The position numbers and the translations under genes are program-made. Below the pieces are notes generated by a model. The model ran no database searches. It was given only the letters and a program-made list of their open reading frames with translations, and had not been told where the DNA came from. A DNA stretch of 64,000 nucleotides from Cryomorpha sp963748925 (GTDB taxonomy: Bacteria; Bacteroidota; Bacteroidia; Flavobacteriales_D; Cryomorphaceae), in the NCBI GenBank assembly GCA_963748925.1, contig CAVVKG010000008.1:248001-312000 (forward strand), given 5' to 3'. The number at the start of each line of letters is the position of its first letter. Within the stretch, counting starts at the first letter, position 1. This document shows positions 37,621 through 48,300 of this stretch, in pieces.

Positions 37621-39753
37621 ATGAAGATCGAAAAGTTCTATTACGACAACCAGATCGTAAAATTATTTGCCTACGCCACAGTACTCTGGGCTGTTGTAGG
37701 TATGCTGGTAGGGCTATACGCCGCATTGCAATTGGTTTTCCCTTGGATGTCCGGAGGAATTCCATACACTACATTTGGTAGAATAAGGCCGCTGCATACC
37801 AATGCAGTCATCTTTGCCTTTGTAGGAAATGGAATCTTTACCGGGGTTTACTATTCGCTACAGCGATTGCTTAAAACCAGAATGTGGAGCGATAAACTCT
37901 CCAAAATTAACTTCTGGGGTTGGCAGCTTATTATCGTGGCGGCAGCTATTACTCTTCCTCTCGGGTATACATCCTCTAAGGAGTATGCAGAGCTCGAATG
38001 GCCTATCGATATTGCTATAGCAGTTATCTGGGTGGTTTTCGGCCTCAATATGATGATGACCATCATTAAGCGTCGTGAACGTCACTTGTATGTTGCGATT
38101 TGGTTCTACATAGCCACATTCGTGACGGTAGCAGTGCTTCACATTGTTAACTCATTTGAGCTACCTATCTCATTCATGAAGTCATACAGCTGGTACGCCG
38201 GTGTGCAGGATGCACTGGTGCAGTGGTGGTATGGCCACAATGCAGTAGCATTCTTCCTTACCACCCCTTATTTGGGTCTCATGTATTATTTCGTTCCCAA
38301 GGCTGCAAATAGACCGGTATATTCTTACCGATTATCTATCATTCACTTCTGGGCATTGATCTTCCTTTACATTTGGGCAGGTCCTCACCACTTGCTTTAT
38401 ACTTCATTACCAGACTGGGCTCAAAACCTCGGTACAGTATTCTCTATTATGCTTATCGCACCGAGTTGGGGTGGTATGCTTAACGGATTGCTTACCCTTC
38501 GTGGCGCCTGGGATCGTGTTCGCGAAGACCCTGTTTTGAAATTTCTCGTGGTGGCAATTACTGCTTATGGTATGTCAACTTTCGAGGGGCCTATGCTTTC
38601 AATTAAGAGTATCAATGCTATAAGTCACTTTACCGACTGGACAATTGCACACGTTCACATTGGTGGATTGGGTTGGAATGGATTCCTCACCTTTGGTATG
38701 CTGTACTGGTTGATCCCTAAAATGTGGAAAACCAAGCTCTTTTCGCGAAAGCTGGCCAATGTTCACTTTTGGATTGGTACCCTCGGTATCTTGTTCTATG
38801 CATTACCACTTTATTGGGCTGCTTTTACCCAGTGGGCTATGTGGCAGGAGTTTTCAGCTGATGGATTACTGGTTTATCCAAACTTCCTTGAAACGGTAAC
38901 GCAAATAATTCCAATGTATGGAATGCGTGCTATCGGTGGTTTGCTCTATTTGACAGGTACACTGGTTATGATCTACAACCTTGTAGCCACTATTAAGCAA
39001 GGTAGCTTTGTTAAAGACGAGGCTGCAGAAGCTCCGGCTTTAGAAAAAGAATACACAGGCCACGAATCTGATCACTGGCACAGAAAACTTGAGCGCAGAC
39101 CTGTTCAGCTTTTAGTCCTTTCATTAGTGGTTATTCTGATAGGAGGTATCATTGAAATGGTACCAACCTTCCTAGTGAAATCTAATGTACCGACTATCGC
39201 TTCAGTGAAACCATACACCCCACTTGAACTTCATGGTAGAGATGTTTACATCTCTGAAGGTTGTAATAACTGCCACTCGCAGATGGTAAGACCTTTCAGG
39301 CATGAAACAGAACGCTATGGGGAATACTCAAAATCGGGAGAGTTTGTTTACGATCACCCATTCCTGTGGGGATCAAAACGAACCGGGCCAGACCTGCACC
39401 GTGTAGGAGGGAAGTATCCTGATAGCTGGCATTACAACCATATGATTGAACCGGAACGTATGTCGCCGGGATCTATCATGCCGGTTTACTCCTGGATGGC
39501 TGAAACACCTATTGACACGAGCATGACAAGGGCTAAAATCAATGCGATGCGCACACTTGGCGTACCATATGCCGAGGGGTATGAGAATGAGGCCAATGCT
39601 GATGTGGTAGCTCAACAAAATAAAATAGTACAAAGCCTGGCGGTTGATAATATCACTGCTGAACCCAATTCGGAACTGGTGGCTATCATCGCTTATTTGC
39701 AGCGACTGGGAACCGATATTAAAATGGCTGATCAAACATCTGAAAACAATTAA
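37621..39753 (+). CDS. ccoN: Fused cbb3 cytochrome oxidase subunits I and II (CcoN-CcoO)
   Basis: A 710-residue fusion. Residues 1 to about 480 are CcoN with heme and copper ligands in 'RPLHTNAVIFAFVGN', 'WWYGHNAVAFFLTTP', 'WAGPHHLLYTSLPDW' and 'AHVHIGGLGWNGFL'. After a linker and one transmembrane helix comes the CcoO cytochrome c domain with 'SEGCNNCHSQMVRPFRHE' (heme CxxCH near 550), 'GSKRTGPDLHRVGGKYPD' and 'SIMPVYSWM' (axial Met). The fusion is common in Bacteroidota. The enzyme is the high-affinity terminal oxidase used at low oxygen, pumping protons across the inner membrane. Confidence 0.96.
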   Translation: MKIEKFYYDNQIVKLFAYATVLWAVVGMLVGLYAALQLVFPWMSGGIPYTTFGRIRPLHTNAVIFAFVGNGIFTGVYYSLQRLLKTRMWSDKLSKINFWGWQLIIVAAAITLPLGYTSSKEYAELEWPIDIAIAVIWVVFGLNMMMTIIKRRERHLYVAIWFYIATFVTVAVLHIVNSFELPISFMKSYSWYAGVQDALVQWWYGHNAVAFFLTTPYLGLMYYFVPKAANRPVYSYRLSIIHFWALIFLYIWAGPHHLLYTSLPDWAQNLGTVFSIMLIAPSWGGMLNGLLTLRGAWDRVREDPVLKFLVVAITAYGMSTFEGPMLSIKSINAISHFTDWTIAHVHIGGLGWNGFLTFGMLYWLIPKMWKTKLFSRKLANVHFWIGTLGILFYALPLYWAAFTQWAMWQEFSADGLLVYPNFLETVTQIIPMYGMRAIGGLLYLTGTLVMIYNLVATIKQGSFVKDEAAEAPALEKEYTGHESDHWHRKLERRPVQLLVLSLVVILIGGIIEMVPTFLVKSNVPTIASVKPYTPLELHGRDVYISEGCNNCHSQMVRPFRHETERYGEYSKSGEFVYDHPFLWGSKRTGPDLHRVGGKYPDSWHYNHMIEPERMSPGSIMPVYSWMAETPIDTSMTRAKINAMRTLGVPYAEGYENEANADVVAQQNKIVQSLAVDNITAEPNSELVAIIAYLQRLGTDIKMADQTSENN

Positions 39754-39755
39754 TT

Positions 39756-39965
39756 ATGCTGAAGTTCATAAAACACAATATGGAAACGATTATAGGAATT
39801 GAAATATTCCCAATCATTTCAGTCCTTATCTTCTTTCTTTTCTTCGTGGGCTTGATTATTTATGTTTTCAAGATGAAGCAAAGTAGTGTCGATGAGTTAA
39901 GTTCACTTCCATTTGATGACAATGTGGATTTCATTAATCCTTCAAAAACTACCGGTCATGAATAG
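39756..39965 (+). CDS. ccoQ: cbb3 oxidase subunit CcoQ
   Basis: A 69-residue protein with one transmembrane helix ('IISVLIFFLFFVGLIIYVFKM') and an acidic tail ('SSLPFDDNVDF'), typical of CcoQ/FixQ, which stabilises the cbb3 complex. It starts 2 bases after ccoNO; the second ATG at 39780 is an equally possible start. Its end overlaps ccoP by 8 bases. Confidence 0.85.
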   Translation: MLKFIKHNMETIIGIEIFPIISVLIFFLFFVGLIIYVFKMKQSSVDELSSLPFDDNVDFINPSKTTGHE

Positions 39966-41163
39966 TATAAAACCTGTTACTACGATCATCCTAAGTCTTG
40001 TGGCTATCCCTTTATTGGCGCAGGCGGGAGCTGCTGAGGTTACAAAACCTTCATTCTTTAGCGGTCCCAACTTGATGCTCGCCCTTGTTGCTCTGGCGCA
40101 GCTCATTGCAATAATGAGCGTTGGCGGCTACATTAGAAAACTTACCGGAAAAACAGATTATTACCTGAAGATGCGCAAGCTCAGAGAGTCAGGAAATGGA
40201 AAAGTACTTATGTTGCTTGCCTTTTTCACGGGCTTTTCCGGCATTTCAATGGCACAAAATGCAGCAATGAGTGTTGCGGCACCAGCGGCACAAAGCGGTA
40301 TGGATCCAAATACCATATTGCTGCTTACATTGAACATAGCGCTCCTGGTGGCTTTTATTTATGTGGTTCGCTTGCTGTTCACGACGGTTTCCTGGCTTAT
40401 GCCTCCAAGAACTGTTGAAGAGGAAGCAGCTGAACACGCTACTGAAAAGCAGTCGGTACTTTCAAAAGTCCTTACAGATGCAGTTCCTATTGATCGTGAA
40501 GAAGAAATTATGCTCGATCATGAATACGACGGAATCCGTGAGCTTGATAATAATCTTCCACCGTGGTGGGTATGGATGTTTTACGCAACCATTATTTATG
40601 CATTTGTCTATCTCATTTATTACCATGTTTTGCCTTACGGCGAAAGCCAGCAAGAAGAGTATATCGCAGAATTAAAGCAAGCTGATTTAGAGAAAGAAGC
40701 TTATCTGGCAACAGCAAAGAACTTGATCGATGAAAATACGGTAGTGTACTTAGAAGATCCGTCGGATCTTGCTGCAGGTAAGAAAATCTATGATGGAAAC
40801 TGCCAGGCATGTCATGCACCCGATGGAGGTGGAGGTGTTGGTCCTAACTTTACAGATGATTACTGGATTCACGGCGGAGCAATGGCCGATATTTTCAGAA
40901 CTGTAAAATATGGAGTACCTACAAAGGGAATGATATCTTGGGAATCTCAGCTTAAACCTATCCAAATGGCTCAGGTAGCAAGCTATATCAAAAGCTTAAC
41001 GGGTACCGTTCCTGCCAATCCCAAAGAACCGCAAGGTGAAATTTGGAACCCGGAAAACAGTGATGAGATCGCTCCGGATTCTTTAATAATAGAAGAGCCA
41101 CTAACACCGGCTCCTGAAGTTGAACAAGAAGTTTCTGATGAAGCTACGGCTTCAATGCCATGA
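39958..41163 (+). CDS. ccoP: cbb3 oxidase subunit CcoP, single heme
   Basis: A 401-residue membrane cytochrome. The open frame reaches 39913, but ATG 39958 gives an export-like N-terminus and overlaps ccoQ by 8 bases. There are several hydrophobic segments, then the FixP N-terminal signature 'DGIRELDNNLPPWWVWMFYATIIYAFVYLIYYH', then one cytochrome c domain ('GNCQACHAPDGGGGVGPNFTDDYWIHGG', about 279-310, axial Met in 'KGMISW'). Proteobacterial CcoP has two CxxCH motifs; only one is seen here. The extra N-terminal membrane region and acidic, proline-rich tail are lineage features. Confidence 0.92.
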   Translation: MNSIKPVTTIILSLVAIPLLAQAGAAEVTKPSFFSGPNLMLALVALAQLIAIMSVGGYIRKLTGKTDYYLKMRKLRESGNGKVLMLLAFFTGFSGISMAQNAAMSVAAPAAQSGMDPNTILLLTLNIALLVAFIYVVRLLFTTVSWLMPPRTVEEEAAEHATEKQSVLSKVLTDAVPIDREEEIMLDHEYDGIRELDNNLPPWWVWMFYATIIYAFVYLIYYHVLPYGESQQEEYIAELKQADLEKEAYLATAKNLIDENTVVYLEDPSDLAAGKKIYDGNCQACHAPDGGGGVGPNFTDDYWIHGGAMADIFRTVKYGVPTKGMISWESQLKPIQMAQVASYIKSLTGTVPANPKEPQGEIWNPENSDEIAPDSLIIEEPLTPAPEVEQEVSDEATASMP

Positions 41164-42572
41164 CCGAACCAGATCAAATAAAAGATACCGAGAGCTTTAG
41201 AGACTCTATTTCTACCATAAGCGAAGATGGTAAGCGGAAATGGGTTTACCCAAAAAAGCCGGGTGGGAAGTTTACCACTGCTCGGGGTTGGGTGAGTTTG
41301 TTTTTACTCATTTTTCTCTTTGGTGCGCCATTTGTAAAAATTGATGGTCAGCCTCTTCTTTTATTTAATCTTCTTGAGCGAAAGTTTGTCATTTTAGGTA
41401 ATACCTTCTGGCCCCAGGATTTTTACATCTTTGGTCTCGGCATGATAGTTTTCGTGGTGTTTATTGCCCTATTTACGGTGGTTTACGGTCGTTTATTCTG
41501 TGGCTGGGTTTGTCCGCAAACCATTTTTATGGAAAATGTTTTTAGACGCGTAGAGTATTTTATAGAAGGCGATTGGAAACAACAGATGAAACTCAACAAA
41601 GAGCCTTGGAACAATAAAAAAATCTTTAAGAAAACATCCAAGCATGTTATTTTCTTCGCAATATCATTCATCATAGCCAATACGTTTCTGGCATATATTA
41701 TCGGGATAGATAAGTTGATCGATATTATCACCTCACCATTTACCGAGCATGTCGGCGGACTGGCTTCAATCACCGTTTTCTCCGGTGTGTTTTATGGTGT
41801 TTTTGCATTTATGCGCGAACAGGTTTGTACCACTGTTTGCCCTTACGGGCGACTGCAGGGCGTAATGCTCGACAGGCAATCTATCGTCGTAGCTTATGAC
41901 AGGTTTAGAGGAGAACCTCGAGGAAAGTTTCGTAAAAATGAAGATCGTGACGAAGTAGGTAAAGGCGACTGTATAGAATGTATGCAATGCGTTAATGTGT
42001 GCCCTACTGGAATCGACATTAGAAACGGTACGCAGCTTGAGTGTGTAAACTGCACGGCTTGTATTGATGCCTGCGATGAAATGATGGTAGCAGTAGATTT
42101 GCCGAAAGGCCTGATACGCTACACCAGTGAAGAGCAAATTACAACAAGAAAACCGTTTAGGTTGAGCGCAAGAGCTAAGGCTTATACCGCTTTGCTTTTT
42201 GTACTTGTAGGTGTTATGGTTACACTGCTTGCAACACGTAGTTCGGTACAGTTGAATGTCCTGAGAACTCCCGGCATGCTTTACCAAATCACTGATGATG
42301 GCAGCATCAGCAACTTGTACAACTTTAAAGCCATCAATAAAACAAATAATGAAATGTCATTGAGTTTTGTGCCAGTAGAAGAGGGCGTGAAAATTAAAAT
42401 GATAGGTCAAGACCCCAAATTGGGCGAGCAAGAGTCTGCGGAAGGAGCATTTTTTATCTCGGCACCAGAGTCTTCATTTAAGTTTGGTAAAACGTTTGTC
42501 AATCTTAAAGTTTATGATGGCGAAGGCGAATTAATAGACAAAATAGAGGTTCGAATTACAGGACCTCTCTAA
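41160..42572 (+). CDS. ccoG: Cytochrome oxidase accessory protein CcoG (FixG/RdxA)
   Basis: A 470-residue membrane ferredoxin. 'FCGWVCPQTIFMENVFRRVEYFIEGD' and 'CTTVCPYGRLQGVMLDRQSI' are the polyferredoxin-like membrane motifs; two 4Fe-4S clusters are bound by 'CIECMQCVNVCPTGIDIRNGTQLECVNCTACIDACDEMM'. The C-terminal part is an Ig-like periplasmic domain. CcoG reduces copper for cbb3 assembly. It overlaps ccoP by the ATGA at 41160. Confidence 0.95.
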   Translation: MTEPDQIKDTESFRDSISTISEDGKRKWVYPKKPGGKFTTARGWVSLFLLIFLFGAPFVKIDGQPLLLFNLLERKFVILGNTFWPQDFYIFGLGMIVFVVFIALFTVVYGRLFCGWVCPQTIFMENVFRRVEYFIEGDWKQQMKLNKEPWNNKKIFKKTSKHVIFFAISFIIANTFLAYIIGIDKLIDIITSPFTEHVGGLASITVFSGVFYGVFAFMREQVCTTVCPYGRLQGVMLDRQSIVVAYDRFRGEPRGKFRKNEDRDEVGKGDCIECMQCVNVCPTGIDIRNGTQLECVNCTACIDACDEMMVAVDLPKGLIRYTSEEQITTRKPFRLSARAKAYTALLFVLVGVMVTLLATRSSVQLNVLRTPGMLYQITDDGSISNLYNFKAINKTNNEMSLSFVPVEEGVKIKMIGQDPKLGEQESAEGAFFISAPESSFKFGKTFVNLKVYDGEGELIDKIEVRITGPL

Positions 42573-42578
42573 AAAATA

Positions 42579-43022
42579 ATGATAATGAAACTACACTGGG
42601 GACATAAAATTGCAATCGTTTATTCACTGTTTGCTGGCTTCATGATCTTTATGCTTGTACTAAGCATGCAAGAGAAACATGAGCTGGTAACAGAAAATTA
42701 TTATGAGAATGAATTGGCCGTTCAGGGGCGAATCGATGCTGACAAAAACATGAAAGCTGCAGATTTTAAAGTGGATATTTCCAGTAAAAACAGAGAGATT
42801 TTATTGAGCTTTAAAGGCTTGCCTTCCGGCGAAATTCCTACGGGTAAAGTTAATCTCTATAAGCCTGATGATATTAGCCTTGACGAATCGATGGAAGTAA
42901 AACTGGATAGGGACAAAAACATGATGATAAAGCCCGTTGGCGACCGTGGGAGGTATACAGTTAGCATCCGGTTTGAGGTTTCAGGAAAAGATTATTATAC
43001 CGAAAAACAAATAGTATTGTGA
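42579..43022 (+). CDS. ccoH: FixH/CcoH-family protein
   Basis: A 147-residue protein with one N-terminal transmembrane helix ('WGHKIAIVYSLFAGFMIFMLVLSM') followed by 'VTENYYENELAVQGRID', the FixH signature, and a small beta-domain. It helps assemble or mature cbb3 oxidase. It begins 6 bases after ccoG; ATG 42585 is an alternative start. Confidence 0.9.
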   Translation: MIMKLHWGHKIAIVYSLFAGFMIFMLVLSMQEKHELVTENYYENELAVQGRIDADKNMKAADFKVDISSKNREILLSFKGLPSGEIPTGKVNLYKPDDISLDESMEVKLDRDKNMMIKPVGDRGRYTVSIRFEVSGKDYYTEKQIVL

Positions 43023-43720
43023 TCTTATTCCCCGCTTTTGTATTAGGATTTGCCGGCAGCCTGCATTGTGTAGGTATGTGCGGTCCTATTGCTATGGCGG
43101 TACCGGTAGGTAAAGGCACCAAGCTTCAGCAAATGATGGCTTTTTCGCTCTACCAGTTTGGACGAATATCTGCTTATGCAATACTTGGATTCCTCTTTGG
43201 CGTGCTGGGATTTGGACTTAATATGGCCGGTTTTCAGCAAGGTCTTTCACTTACAGTGGGAATCCTTATGTTGCTATTTATCTGGTTTCCTAAATTGTCA
43301 GGCAAGCTGGGCATGTCGAACGGATTGGCAAAATACCAGTCGCGCGTTACGCGTTTTATGGCCGCCCGCCTGAAAAGCAACAGAATGCCCGCTTTACTCG
43401 GACTTGGTTTTTTCAATGGTCTGCTTCCCTGCGGTTTGGTTTACATCGCTCTCGCTGGTTCTATCGCTACTTACGATCCTTTTCAAGGTGCACTTTTTAT
43501 GGCAGCTTTCGGACTGGGTACCGCACCGGTGTTATACCTCGTAGGTTTTACCGGAAGACAGGTAAGCGTTTCATTGAGATCTCAATTTCGAAAGGTAGCA
43601 CCTCTTATTGCTACTGTTTTTGCCATCCTCTTCATTCTTCGAGGTCTGGGCATGGGTGTCCCATTTATTAGCCCTGAGCTTGGCACTACTGTTACTAATA
43701 CACAAAACTGTGCTCCATGA
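43019..43720 (+). CDS. TauE/SafE-like membrane protein, likely for cbb3/copper maturation
   Basis: A 233-residue membrane protein with about six helices. It opens 'FVLGFAGSLHCVGMCGPIAMAV', whose HCVGMCGP is a conserved metal- or thiol-binding motif of this family (also described as DsbD-like 'urease accessory-type' or CcoI-linked proteins); a second half repeats 'GLGFFNGLLPCGLVYIAL'. It is regularly found after ccoH in Bacteroidota cbb3 clusters, so a role in copper or redox delivery is likely. The GTG start at 43019 overlaps the ccoH stop. Confidence 0.85.
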   Translation: MILFPAFVLGFAGSLHCVGMCGPIAMAVPVGKGTKLQQMMAFSLYQFGRISAYAILGFLFGVLGFGLNMAGFQQGLSLTVGILMLLFIWFPKLSGKLGMSNGLAKYQSRVTRFMAARLKSNRMPALLGLGFFNGLLPCGLVYIALAGSIATYDPFQGALFMAAFGLGTAPVLYLVGFTGRQVSVSLRSQFRKVAPLIATVFAILFILRGLGMGVPFISPELGTTVTNTQNCAP

Positions 43721-45072
43721 AGGCACTTATAGAAAAATACAACACTCCCGTACCGCGCTATACAAGCTATCCCACGGTGCCAAACTGGAAAGCAGATTCT
43801 TTTAATAAAGAAGCTTATCTCAACAGATTAAAATCTGGCTTTGCCAATGCCAATAGTGAGGGCATTTCGGTTTATGTGCATCTTCCATTTTGTGAAAGCC
43901 TGTGCACTTACTGTGGTTGCAATACACGTATTACCATCAATCATAAGGTAGAAGAGCCTTATGTAAATGCTGTGATAAAAGAGTGGGAGCTAATGAAAAA
44001 CCACTTTACTGATAAGCCGCGCATTCGCGAGATTCATCTGGGTGGCGGAACACCTACTTTTTTCTCTCCCGCCAATTTGCGGAAGCTGGTAGAGGAAATT
44101 ATTAAAAACGCAGATATTCCTAAAGATGCTTCTTTTAGTTTTGAAGCACATCCTTCAAACACAACTCAGGAACATCTGGATGTGCTTCGCAGCCTTGGGT
44201 TTGACAGGTTGAGTTTAGGTATTCAGGATTTCGATCCCAAAGTACAGAAAGCCATTAATCGTCGTCAAACGGTTGAAGATGTCGACAGGGTGATGAACGG
44301 AGCCAGGCAAGCCGGTTATCGGTCCGTAAATTTTGACCTCGTTTATGGATTGCCTTTTCAAACGGTGGAAATCGTAAGAGACGCTGTTGAGAAAGTTATT
44401 GAGCTGCGCCCGGATAGAATTGCGTTTTACAGCTATGCCCACGTGCCGTGGATGCACCCGGGACAGCGGGCATATAGTGAAGCTGACCTGCCATCGCCTG
44501 AACTTAAACTCGAGCTCTTTATGATGGGGCGACAGATGCTTCTGGATGCAGGTTACGAGGCAATTGGTTTTGATCACTTCGCGTTGAAATCTGACAGTTT
44601 GTATGAGGCTTACGCCAGTGGTACCATGCACCGTAATTTTATGGGGTTTTCAGATTTGCACACCGATTATATGATTGGCTTGGGTGTATCTTCTATCAGT
44701 GATATAGGAAATGGATTTGCACAAAACATTAAAGGTGTAGAACCCTATATCGACAAAGTAAATAATGGAGAAATCCCCATTTTCAAGGGTCATCTCCACT
44801 CGGAAATGGACGTTTTTATTCGCGATCAAATCTTAAATCTTACGTGTAAGCACGGCACTTCGTGGAAGTATGCTAATAAAGAAGAAAAGATTTATATGCG
44901 CCGTTGCCTTCCCCGACTGGAGCAATTGGTAAATGATGGCCTCGTAAGTATCGGCGATGATTCAGTGCGCGTTACTGAGAAAGGACAAGTATTTGTGCGC
45001 CACATTTGTGCCGCTTTTGATGCAGATATGCTCACAGCTGAGGTGAAGCAAAGATTTGCTCAGGGGGTTTAG
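43717..45072 (+). CDS. hemN: Oxygen-independent coproporphyrinogen III oxidase
   Basis: A 451-residue radical SAM enzyme making protoporphyrinogen IX precursors for heme without oxygen. Opening 'YNTPVPRYTSYPTVPNW' and the cluster motif 'CESLCTYCGCNTRI' (CxxxCxxC) match HemN; 'LGGGTPTFFSP' and 'RLSLGIQDFDPKVQKAINR' are further family motifs, and a HemN C-terminal domain is present. It is the last gene of the cbb3 block (ATGA overlap at 43717) and would supply heme under low oxygen. Confidence 0.96.
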   Translation: MKALIEKYNTPVPRYTSYPTVPNWKADSFNKEAYLNRLKSGFANANSEGISVYVHLPFCESLCTYCGCNTRITINHKVEEPYVNAVIKEWELMKNHFTDKPRIREIHLGGGTPTFFSPANLRKLVEEIIKNADIPKDASFSFEAHPSNTTQEHLDVLRSLGFDRLSLGIQDFDPKVQKAINRRQTVEDVDRVMNGARQAGYRSVNFDLVYGLPFQTVEIVRDAVEKVIELRPDRIAFYSYAHVPWMHPGQRAYSEADLPSPELKLELFMMGRQMLLDAGYEAIGFDHFALKSDSLYEAYASGTMHRNFMGFSDLHTDYMIGLGVSSISDIGNGFAQNIKGVEPYIDKVNNGEIPIFKGHLHSEMDVFIRDQILNLTCKHGTSWKYANKEEKIYMRRCLPRLEQLVNDGLVSIGDDSVRVTEKGQVFVRHICAAFDADMLTAEVKQRFAQGV

Positions 45073-45330
45073 AGAATCTATAGCTCTAATTGGTATGTGT
45101 TGATTACAAGATAGACCTCCTAAAACTAAAAGTTATTGGTTCGTTTCTAAGGAATGACCATCTCTGGCTGCATTAATTCTAAAAGTCTGTTTATATCGGT
45201 GAAATTAGGTTACACCTGAATACTTCGTAAGTGCCTTATCCATAATTAGTAGGAGTTTTGGGCTGGGCAACTGATTTTTAATTTGTTCGTCATTCCCCTA
45301 ACTTGTTTTAACCATTAATCAACCAGTCTT

Positions 45331-48300
45331 ATGAAGCTTCTCCCTATTCTAGCCGGATTTGTATTTACTTTTATTGTCTCTTCAATTTGTCTTGGTTCTT
45401 CACCTCCAAAGCACAATCCATTTATTCCAAATCTTGGCCAATGGAATGGGGAATTCAAGTATAAAACCGAGGTAGGTAATCTGGCTGTGTATATTGAGGA
45501 GAGAGGATTCACCTATGTTCTTTCTGAAAATTTATCTCATGATCACGCAGAGGATGATCATCATTTGCCAGACCTGATAAACAAGCACGCTTTTCGATTA
45601 AGGTATAAAGGCGCTTTGCCAATATCATATACAGGTAAAGAAACGCAAAGAGGATATCATAATTATTTCATAGGTTCAGATCGAAGTAAGTGGAAAGGCC
45701 ACGTGCCGCTTTATTCACAAATTGAATCTACTGAGATATATCCGGGCATCACAATGATTGCCTACCAATCACCATCAGGTTTAAAATACGACTATGTTAT
45801 TGCACCTGAATCAGATCCGGGTCAAATTAAATTTTATTATTCGGGTACTGAAGGTGTATCAACCACGAAAGAGGGATTAAGAATTCAAACTTCGGTTGGA
45901 GATCTTTTTGAGTCAATTCCCATTAGCTATCAGATCATTAATGGAGAAAAAGTAGAGGTGAAATGTAAGTATAAAAGCAGTTCTGATGGATTTAGTTTTA
46001 GTTTCCCGGACGGATACGACCCTGATCTGCCACTGATAATAGATCCTATTCTTGTAGCTGCCACACTTTCAGGAACGGGCTCGGGGGGGTCAAATTACGG
46101 CCATGGCGCCGCTTTTGATATGGCTGGAAATATCTATACGCACGCTATTTCTTTTAATTCAGCCTACCCGGTTACTGAAGGAGCATTTCAAGAATTATAT
46201 GGGGGTGGTGGAACTGATGTTGCTATTAGTAAACTTAATCCTGACGGCTCTGAATTGATATATGCATCTTTTATTGGAGGTGATTTAGGAGAATATCCCC
46301 ATTCAATTATCACCAATAATAATCAGGAATTGTATGTAGTCGGGTCAACTTCCTCATCTAATTTTCCTACTTCCTTAAGTGCAGTGCAAACCGAATTTGG
46401 TGGAGGCGGGAATGATATTTTTATTACAGCTCTTTCTATAGATGGTTCTCAAATTGAGGGATCTTCTTTTTTAGGCGGTTCATCAAATGATGGTGTTAAT
46501 GCAACCGGATTTGTGAGCCACGGAGATGCTAGAAGTGAGGTTTATATTGACCTAAACAGTAACGTTTATGTTGCAAGTAGCAGCAGTTCAGAAAATTTCC
46601 CTACTACCACTGACTCATTCCAACCGATTAAAAAAGGCGGTCAGGATGGGGTTTTGGTTAAGCTCAACCCTGATTTATCTGAACTTATCTGGTCAACTTT
46701 TGTCGGCTCTGATCAAGATGATATGGTTTACGGGGTTAGGACTTCGCAAAGCCAGGAAGTTTTTATTACGGGGTGTATTGGAGGTATATCGAATGGCGGA
46801 AGCGCTGAAGGGTTTACCGTAACTCCGGGGTCATATCAAGAATCTTTTGGAGGAGGGCAAAATGACGCTTTTGTAGCAAGGGTTTCTGATGACGGGACGC
46901 AACTTTTAAACAGCACTTTGCTCGGTGAAGAAGGTGATGACCAGGGTTTGTTTCTAGATCTGGATAATCAGGAAAACGTATGGGTTTATATGCAGTCTTC
47001 CAGCGTGTGGGAGCTATCTTCAGGTGTTTGGGGTACTAATGCAGAAGGGAATATCTCCGTGCATAAACTGAATCACGAATTGACTGAACTTCAAGTAACT
47101 TCATATCTCACCAATCAAACAGGACCTGGCGGCTCTGGAAGTCCAGTGGCATTTATGGTAGACCTGTGCAATAATATTTACATCAGCTGTTATGGTGCGA
47201 GTAGTACTTTCGTTGCTAGTGATGATGCGATATTCAGCGCTGGCGGTTTTTATTTAGGGGTATTTACACCAGAAATGGAAGACCTGAGTTATGGAACCTT
47301 TTATACCGGAGGTCATGTAGATGGAGGTACTAGTAGATTTGATAAGCAAGGTATCGTTTACCAGGGTGTTTGTAGTGGGGGTGGATTTAATACCACAGAC
47401 AATGCCTACGCCCAGGACCAAGTTACAGGATATGATATCGGAGTTTTCAAAATCGACTTTGAAATAGAAAGTGTTAATGCTGTTGCAGGAGCTGTTGGGA
47501 TGCTAACAGGTTGTGCCCCGCATACAGTCGAATTTACAAATTACAGTTCCGGCGATTCTTATCTGTGGGACTTTGGCGATGGAGTTACAAGCACTGAAGT
47601 TGAACCTTCACATCTCTATTCCGACCCGGGTGAGTATTTGGTAACTCTGGTATTATCAGATCCCGAATCGTGCAATTTGACCGATACAGCTTTTATTCCT
47701 ATTACCGTTTTTCCTGAGGTTGATTTTTTTACGGACTTCTCTTGGGTAATTGATTGTGAATCTGGTGAACTTCTCATAACCGATGCCTCTGAAGGTCCTG
47801 AAGATATTGAGTATGTCTGGGACATGGGAGATGGTACCATTTTGACTGATCAAAACCCAATTTATATATATGAGAATCCCGGTACATATACTGTAACCCT
47901 TACTTTGATCAGTGATGCCTGTAATCAGGAAATGACAGAAGAACAGGAGGTGAATTTCATACCATATATCGAAGCTGATTTTGACGTCTCTGTAATAGAT
48001 ATTTGCGATGCCTTTCTAATTAATGTGGCTAATCAAAGTGAAGGTGGTGCCGATTTTACCTGGACAATGGGCGATGGAAATACTTTAACGGAAACGGGTA
48101 GTTTTGAATATGTCTATGCTTCTTCAGGAACTTATACCATTGGGTTAATTATTGAAGATGAATTGAGTTGTAATCTATCTGATACTACTTTCGTTGAAGT
48201 GGTTCTAATTGAACCACCCGTATTAAGCCCTGAAATTTCAATTTCACAAACTGGCTTATGTGAAGAATTGACTTACCTCGCAACAGTTGAACCGAACGGA

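Noticed and set aside
41766..42287. 173-codon minus-strand open frame
   Set aside because: Fully antisense to ccoG, whose cluster motifs are intact; no domain recognised.
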